Of a stretch of 7,237 bases of DNA, positions 1 to 4,049 are shown one piece after another. The stretch is from positions 1 to 7,237 of the forward strand of contig DBYR01000017.1 in assembly GCA_002310215.1 (NCBI GenBank), read 5' to 3'. Each line of letters begins with the position of its first letter. Within the stretch, counting starts at the first letter, position 1. The notes beneath the pieces were generated by a model. The model did no database searches and was not told where the DNA came from. It saw nothing but the letters and a program-made list of their open reading frames with translations. Both the position numbers and the translations under genes were made by a program. The DNA comes from Bacteroidales bacterium UBA1181 (GTDB lineage Bacteria; Bacteroidota; Bacteroidia; Bacteroidales; Paludibacteraceae).

Positions 1-300
1 TCCATGATCTTCCATCTGGATCCTCCCGAGATCACTATCCCAGACCACTTCACACCGAATGGTGATGGGGTGTCAGATAGTTGGGTTGTTCCTGGCTTAG
101 CCGAGGTATATCCTGCGGCGGTAGTCACCATCTTTGACCGATATGGTAAGGCGTTGAAACAATTCTTCGGGGCGGAGACCGACGGTTGGGATGGAACGTA
201 CAACGGACAGATTATGCCTTCGACCGACTATTGGTATCAGATCGACATTGAGGAGATCAACAGACAGTATGTGGGTCACTTCACGTTGATCAGAAGATAA
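1..300 (+). CDS. C-terminal end of a secreted protein with a T9SS type B (CHU_C / gliding-motility-associated) sorting domain, 5' partial
   Basis: The reading frame is open from the first base and ends at TAA (298-300), so this is the C-terminal ~99 residues of a larger protein that begins outside the window; the ATG at position 4 is probably internal. The visible part is almost wholly a gliding-motility-associated C-terminal domain. It has the hallmark PDHFTPNGDGVSD near the start, the IFDRYGK strand, the GWDGTYNG turn, the PSTDYWYQI strand and a final GHFTLIRR. In Bacteroidota this domain directs proteins through the Type IX secretion system (type B signal) to the cell surface or medium. 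The passenger is usually a large adhesin or Ig/PKD-repeat protein, but none of it is visible, so its function cannot be stated. A terminator hairpin starts 21 bases after the stop. The domain call is confident; the rest of the protein is unknown. Confidence 0.9.
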   Translation, partial: SMIFHLDPPEITIPDHFTPNGDGVSDSWVVPGLAEVYPAAVVTIFDRYGKALKQFFGAETDGWDGTYNGQIMPSTDYWYQIDIEEINRQYVGHFTLIRR

Positions 301-321
301 GAGAAGAAAGTCTATGATAAG

Positions 322-361
322 GGAAGAGCCTCGGCTAAATGTCGAGGCTCTTCCTGTTTTT
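322..361 (+). terminator. Intrinsic terminator after the T9SS type B protein gene
   Basis: A perfect 12-bp inverted repeat lies at 322-333 (GGAAGAGCCTCG) and 343-354 (CGAGGCTCTTCC) with a 9-nt loop. It is followed by TGTTTTTAT on the + strand, the usual form of a rho-independent terminator, 21 bases after the stop codon at 300. On the - strand the bases after the stem are only mildly T-rich. It could still act as a weak terminator for the leftward operon whose last stop is at 474-476, because no better hairpin with a T-tract was seen in 362-473. Confidence 0.85.
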
Positions 362-473
362 ATGATGCGTGGAATCCGATTAGGCATGAAAACGATGAAA
401 GCGTCTCTCCTGCGAGATGTCACATGGAGCGGCGCTTTTATTCGAACAGTGTGATGCGTGATTTCTATCGAAT

Positions 474-1115
474 CTATTCGATCATTTCTTTTTGTTGGAG
501 GTAGAATTTGATAAGTTCCACCGTCTTATCCACGCCGAGGGAAGATACATCGATGGAGAGCGTATAGGTGGCCGATTCGCCCCAAGTCTTATTGGAGTAG
601 AAGTTATAGTAGGCGGCACGCTTTTTGTCCTCCATTCTCATCTTGGAGATGGCCTCTTCGGTGGAGAGTCCTGAGCGTTCTTGGATGCGCGTTATCCTAT
701 CCTCGTCGGATGAATGCAGGAATACGCTGAAGCAGTTTGGATTGTCCCTTAGCACGTAGTCTGAGCATCTGCCCACAATGACGCAGGAGTGTTTCTCCGC
801 CACTTTGCGGATCACCTCCGACTGCATCTCGAAGAGAGTGTCTTGTGAGAGGTAGTTCTTCGTGCACATTCCACTTGTCACGAGGCTCTCCATCCATTGT
901 AGGACGTTGCCGGAGAACGAAGCGGACTTCTCGTCGTTCTCTTCGAAGAAATCAGGTGCGAAGCCAAACTCTTTGGCGGCTTCCATGATAAGTTCCTTGT
1001 CGTAGTAGGCGATGCCTAACTCTTTTGCCAGTGCTTGGCCGACACGTCTTCCACCGGCGCCAAACTGTCTGCCGATGCTGATGATGATGTTTCCACCTGT
1101 TCCTTTGTTTTCCAT
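474..1115 (-). CDS. Cytidylate kinase-like family protein (Cytidylate_kin2 type P-loop protein)
   Basis: 213 residues, close to the usual ~200 for the Cytidylate_kin2 (AAK-like) family. Near the N-terminus is the family's modified phosphate-binding loop, GRQFGAGGRRVG (residues 15-26), which lacks the classical Walker A Gly-Lys-Ser/Thr. Next come YYDKELI (37-43), the core strand VIVGRCSDYVL (112-122), and a C-terminal lid-like stretch KKRAAYYNFYSNKTWGESATYTLSIDVSS (164-192, abbreviated by its key residues R166, Y169-Y170, W178, Y184). These match the conserved blocks of the family. Cytoplasmic; no signal peptide or membrane segment. True cytidylate kinases phosphorylate CMP/dCMP, but members of this subfamily are mostly uncharacterised and often sit beside transporters, so the substrate should be treated as unknown. 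The ATG begins 2 bases after the MATE stop, so the two are surely co-transcribed and probably translationally coupled; a GGAAGA 22 bases upstream lies inside the MATE gene. It is the last gene of the operon. Confidence 0.88.
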   Translation of the reverse strand: MENKGTGGNIIISIGRQFGAGGRRVGQALAKELGIAYYDKELIMEAAKEFGFAPDFFEENDEKSASFSGNVLQWMESLVTSGMCTKNYLSQDTLFEMQSEVIRKVAEKHSCVIVGRCSDYVLRDNPNCFSVFLHSSDEDRITRIQERSGLSTEEAISKMRMEDKKRAAYYNFYSNKTWGESATYTLSIDVSSLGVDKTVELIKFYLQQKEMIE

Positions 1116-1117
1116 GG

Positions 1118-2485
1118 CTATTCGATTATAGGTTTATCTTCCAGTTTGTTGAATTTCCGCATTTCGATTCTCAGTAAGATGAAAGCGATGATGCTGGATA
1201 TGGCGTCAGAGATAGGCATGCAGGCCAGGACACTCTCCACGCTCTTGAAGTGGGTTGGTAGTATCAGCAGTAAGGGTATGAGCAGCAATAGTTGCCTTGT
1301 AGAGGATAGTATCACTGCTTTGGAGGCCTTTCCGATGGATTGGAAGAAGTTGGAAGCCACCATTTGGAAACCCACGATAGGGAAGGCGGCGGAACATATT
1401 CTCAGTCCACGTATGGCGATGCGGATGAGCTCCTCGTCGGTCGTGAAAAGCCTTGCCACATAGTAGGGAATGGATTCGGAGACGAGGAAGGCGAATGAGG
1501 TCACGCAGGTGGCGGATAGGATGGTCATCTTCAGCACCTTCCTCACCCTTGAGTATATTTGCGCCCCGAAGTTATATCCTGCGATAGGTTGCATTCCTTG
1601 GTTGAGACCCATGACGATCATGGCGAAGACCATGAGCACGCTGTTGACGATGCCTCCGTAGGCTCCCACTGCGAGGTCTCCACCATATTCCGTCAGAGCC
1701 CTGTTGATGAGTATGACGACGAGGCAAGCGCAGGCATTCAGCATGAAGGGAGCCATTCCGATGGATATGATGCCCTTGATGATTCTTTTGTCGAATGTGA
1801 ATATCTCGCGCTTCCAGTGGAGCAGGTTGTCCTTGTTGGAGAAGTGCTTCATGATGATGGCGAAGGCCACCGTTTGCGCGATGATGGTCGCACTGGCCGC
1901 TCCTCTGATGCCCCAACCGAAGACGAAGATAAAGAGCGGCGCAAGGACGAGGTTGATCAGTACGGTGAGGAAGGTCATCTTCATCGCCTTGGTCGGGTGT
2001 CCGGACGCACGCATCACACTGTTGAGCCCCAGGTATAGGTGGGTGATCACGTTACCGATCAGAATGACCTGCATGAAGTCCTTGGCGTAGCTGATGGTGT
2101 TGTCGCTCGCACCGAAGAAGTAGAGTATTTCGTCGAGGAAAAGCAGTCCGAGGAACATGAATATGACACCTAACACCACGTTGAGCAGGAAAACATTACC
2201 GAGCACTTTTTGTGCGCTGTTTGTATCTTGTTGACCCAACTTAATGGAGGTCAGGGTTGCCCCTCCTGCTCCGATCATTGCACCGAATGCGGCGGAGAGG
2301 TTCATCACCGGCATGGTGATTGCCAGACCCGCTATCGCCAATGCGCTCACACCCTGGCCGATGAAGGCGCGGTCTATCACGTTGTAGAGGGCGGAAGCCA
2401 TCATCGCCGCGATGGCGGGACCAGAGTAGTCTATTAGCAGTTTACGCACGTTCCCCGTGCCTAATTCTTTGGGGTTGTTAGCCAT
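1118..2485 (-). CDS. MATE family efflux transporter (MepA-like)
   Basis: 455 residues, the normal length for a 12-helix MATE (multidrug and toxic compound extrusion) protein of the inner membrane, which expels drugs or metabolites in exchange for Na+ or H+. The protein is almost entirely hydrophobic segments with two homologous halves. The first half has ALYNVIDRAFIGQG (33-46), the AGGATLTSIKLGQ loop (73-85) and the diagnostic MRASGHPTKAM after the fourth helix (158-168). The second half has LNQGMQPIAGYNFGA (294-308), the matching signature used by MepA/DinF-type members. The substrate cannot be inferred. The ATG at 2485 is preferred because it lies 18 bases after the lipoprotein stop and is followed by a typical short cytoplasmic N-terminus. 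It is the middle gene of a three-gene operon, 2 bases ahead of the kinase-like gene. Confidence 0.95.
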   Translation of the reverse strand: MANNPKELGTGNVRKLLIDYSGPAIAAMMASALYNVIDRAFIGQGVSALAIAGLAITMPVMNLSAAFGAMIGAGGATLTSIKLGQQDTNSAQKVLGNVFLLNVVLGVIFMFLGLLFLDEILYFFGASDNTISYAKDFMQVILIGNVITHLYLGLNSVMRASGHPTKAMKMTFLTVLINLVLAPLFIFVFGWGIRGAASATIIAQTVAFAIIMKHFSNKDNLLHWKREIFTFDKRIIKGIISIGMAPFMLNACACLVVILINRALTEYGGDLAVGAYGGIVNSVLMVFAMIVMGLNQGMQPIAGYNFGAQIYSRVRKVLKMTILSATCVTSFAFLVSESIPYYVARLFTTDEELIRIAIRGLRICSAAFPIVGFQMVASNFFQSIGKASKAVILSSTRQLLLLIPLLLILPTHFKSVESVLACMPISDAISSIIAFILLRIEMRKFNKLEDKPIIE

Positions 2486-2503
2486 CGGACGTTTTCGCTT
2501 GTT

Positions 2504-3025
2504 TTAGAATTTGACGGTTCTTTTTTCTGTCGGGAAGGAGTAGATGTCCGCTTGCGCATTGGTAAGGATGTAGACCGCCGTGTTGTCGTCGTTCTCATTG
2601 TACATCCCGCGCAGGTTAGGGTAGGCGTCCAGCATTGATTTCTTAGCCTCTACACGCTCGTCCTCCACCAAGGTGGCTTGTACCCTTATCCAGGATTTCC
2701 CATTGTATGCGCAGAGCTCCACCTTAGGGTTTTGGGCGATTTGTTTCGCCACATTCTTCTTGTGCCCCGTCTGGATGTAGAGTTTGTTCTCGAAGATGTG
2801 GATGGTGCCGAATGGCCTCACCCTTGGTTGGTCGCCCTCTACGGTTGCGAGGAAGTAGTACTCGCAATTCTTGATGAAACTGCAAACCTCTTCCATGCCC
2901 GCCTTGTCGGATGTCTGGTAGGTGGATGGTTCAATACTTGTTTGGTTAACTTGCTCGGTTTGCTTGTCGTTTGAGCATGCGCTTAATAGGGTAGCCATTG
3001 CGATTGAGAATATTAGTTTTTTCAT
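2504..3025 (-). CDS. Lipoprotein with a pyridoxamine 5'-phosphate oxidase-like (FMN-binding split-barrel) domain
   Basis: 173 residues. The N-terminus is a lipoprotein signal: MKK, a hydrophobic stretch, then the lipobox LSAC with the acylated cysteine at 17. A Ser/Thr/Gln-rich linker runs to about residue 42. From about 44 to the end is a split-barrel flavin-binding domain of the PNPOx-like family: FLATVEGDQPRVRPFG (58-73), the strand KLYIQTGHKKNVAKQI (81-96), NPKVELCAYNG (99-109) and WIRVQATLVED (112-122). In this family the RVRPFG strand and the basic HKK segment normally contact FMN phosphate. Most relatives are cytoplasmic, so an envelope-anchored copy is unusual. It may bind flavin or haem or reduce a small molecule, but vitamin B6 oxidase activity should not be assumed. 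It is the first gene of the operon, with a -7 box upstream and an 18-bp gap to the MATE gene. Confidence 0.88.
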   Translation of the reverse strand: MKKLIFSIAMATLLSACSNDKQTEQVNQTSIEPSTYQTSDKAGMEEVCSFIKNCEYYFLATVEGDQPRVRPFGTIHIFENKLYIQTGHKKNVAKQIAQNPKVELCAYNGKSWIRVQATLVEDERVEAKKSMLDAYPNLRGMYNENDDNTAVYILTNAQADIYSFPTEKRTVKF

Positions 3026-3042
3026 CTTTCTAAAATTTTACA

Positions 3043-3050
3043 CAAAAGTA
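3043..3050 (-). promoter_or_regulatory. Candidate Bacteroidota -7 box for the lipoprotein-MATE-kinase operon
   Basis: Read on the - strand this is TACTTTTG, an exact fit to the Bacteroidota TAnnTTTG element, with its last G 18 bases before the ATG at 3025. That implies a leader of roughly 12-15 nt. No clear TTTG (-33) is seen at the usual ~20-base spacing; the upstream DNA there is only A/T-rich. The call rests on the -7 match and its position. Confidence 0.55.
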
Positions 3051-3183
3051 ATAATTGAAGATAAAATAGAACCTTCCCGTCTTTGTTTTTTTGTTGGCCA
3101 TAAATCTTTTTTTGTGACATTGTGTGAGAGGCTTCCTTCTCTGAGGTGGTAAAGTCTATTGCTCAAATATCTTTCAATTTATC

Positions 3184-3191
3184 TATCTTTG
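3184..3191 (+). promoter_or_regulatory. Candidate Bacteroidota -7 box for the DUF481-like outer-membrane protein gene
   Basis: TATCTTTG on the + strand matches TAnnTTTG exactly and ends 23 bases before the ATG at 3215. A partial -33 element (ATTG, 3158-3161) lies 22 bases upstream, slightly wider than usual. It faces away from the - strand -7 box at 3043-3050, so the 189-bp gap 3026-3214 is a divergent promoter region with nothing else recognisable in it. Confidence 0.55.
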
Positions 3192-3214
3192 TCCCAGAAA
3201 TGAGCATGTAGCGT

Positions 3215-3955
3215 ATGAAGAAAGCCTCAATATTTGTAGGAGTCGCACTCCTTTTTGCCCCTTTTTTGTTGCAAGGGCAGCCTGCTGAGTCTAAGCATTG
3301 GCACTTCGATGTGTCGTTGGGCGCAGCCGCCAATTCGGGTAATGTGGACAATCTGGATTTGAAGAATGGGGGCTCCGTGGCCCGTAATGACAGCCTGCTC
3401 TCCTTTGATTTAGGGTATAAGATAGTTTATAGCCGTGAGAGGGATAAGGAGACGAACAAAGGAATTAAAGGAGGGGCGAAGGTCGACTTCCTCCAATATG
3501 GGCGATGGTCTCCGTTCTTGGCGATGGAGTTCATCTCGAACAAGCACAAAGGGTATGATTACAAGGTCAGTGCGTTGTCGGGTGTGAAGTATAGAATATA
3601 TGCCAAATCGGACACTTGCGATTACTCCGTCAGTTGCGCCTTTGTGTTTGACAGGGTGGATTATACTGCAGGGAAGAACAAGTTGAATGACCGTAATTAC
3701 CGACTTTCCGTTCGCCCCAAGATGCGTCAGCGGATAGGGCAGGTGCTTTCGTTGAAAGCGTATGCCTTTTACCAACCCAGTTTAGAGGATTTTCAGGATT
3801 ATATCGTGGATTGTTTCGGTTCGTTAGACGTTAAGGTGACGTCTCATTTCCATATCGGTTTTGGCGTGGAGTATGAGTATCGAAGTGAAGTGCCATCTGA
3901 TGATTACAAGCATCGGGATATCTCTTCCGAGGTGTTTTTAGGGGTGAAGTTTTAG
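3215..3955 (+). CDS. DUF481-type outer-membrane beta-barrel protein
   Basis: 246 residues. A signal peptide covers about residues 1-21 (MKK, hydrophobic core, likely cut near GQPA), so the mature protein of ~225 residues is exported across the inner membrane. The rest alternates polar and hydrophobic residues, as expected for beta strands, and ends in Phe (GVKF), a common last residue of outer-membrane barrels. The pattern LGAAANSGNVDNLDLK (35-50), then GGAKVDFLQYGRWSPFLAMEF (86-106), GYDYKVSALSGVKYRIY (113-129) and a C-terminal FHIGFGVEYEYRSEVPSD (212-229) follows the DUF481 (YdiY-like, salt-induced outer membrane protein) layout, including the early S/T-GN motif. The function of this family is unknown. 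The start is fixed by the signal peptide and by the -7 box only ~25 bases upstream. It is a single-gene unit, divergent from the operon on its left and convergent with the cellulase gene. Asn codons are mostly AAT (7 of 10), unlike the cellulase. Confidence 0.8.
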   Translation: MKKASIFVGVALLFAPFLLQGQPAESKHWHFDVSLGAAANSGNVDNLDLKNGGSVARNDSLLSFDLGYKIVYSRERDKETNKGIKGGAKVDFLQYGRWSPFLAMEFISNKHKGYDYKVSALSGVKYRIYAKSDTCDYSVSCAFVFDRVDYTAGKNKLNDRNYRLSVRPKMRQRIGQVLSLKAYAFYQPSLEDFQDYIVDCFGSLDVKVTSHFHIGFGVEYEYRSEVPSDDYKHRDISSEVFLGVKF

Positions 3956-3987
3956 CAGAGGGATTGTTGTAAAAAAAGGATAAAAGG

Positions 3988-4023
3988 AAGGGGGTGTTTC
4001 ATCACACGATGAAACACCCCCTT
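3988..4023. terminator. Bidirectional terminator between the convergent outer-membrane protein and cellulase genes
   Basis: A 14-bp perfect stem, GGGGGTGTTTCATC (3990-4003) with GATGAAACACCCCC (4008-4021), closes on the 4-nt loop ACAC, and two more A-T pairs (3988-3989 with 4022-4023) extend it to 16. On the - strand the stem runs into CTTTTATCCTTTTTTTTAC, a strong U-tract for the cellulase gene that stops at 4050-4052. On the + strand only TTTAAAG follows, so termination of the outer-membrane protein gene (stop at 3953-3955) is weaker in that direction but still plausible. Confidence 0.9.
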
Positions 4024-4049
4024 TAAAGTCTATTAAACAGTGGTCTTGA

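Noticed and set aside
97..423. A 108-codon open frame on the - strand at the left edge
   Set aside because: It overlaps the recognised T9SS type B domain and reads through the terminator hairpin. No domain or promoter supports it.
363..460. A 9-bp direct repeat, TGATGCGTG, at 363-371 and 452-460
   Set aside because: Two short copies 80 bases apart in a non-coding gap, without further repeats or mobile-element features, are most likely chance.
1559..2038. A 159-codon open frame on the + strand within the MATE gene
   Set aside because: It is antisense to a well-supported membrane transporter. The translation is rich in His/Asp/Glu, as expected from reading hydrophobic codons backwards, and has no upstream signal.
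3043..3191. A possible shared operator between the two divergent promoters
   Set aside because: I looked for an inverted repeat between the two -7 boxes and found only short weak matches around 3127-3141, so no regulator site can be claimed.
3163..3351. A 62-codon open frame on the - strand across the start of the outer-membrane protein gene
   Set aside because: It covers the promoter and signal-peptide codons of the + strand gene and has a composition typical of an antisense shadow.
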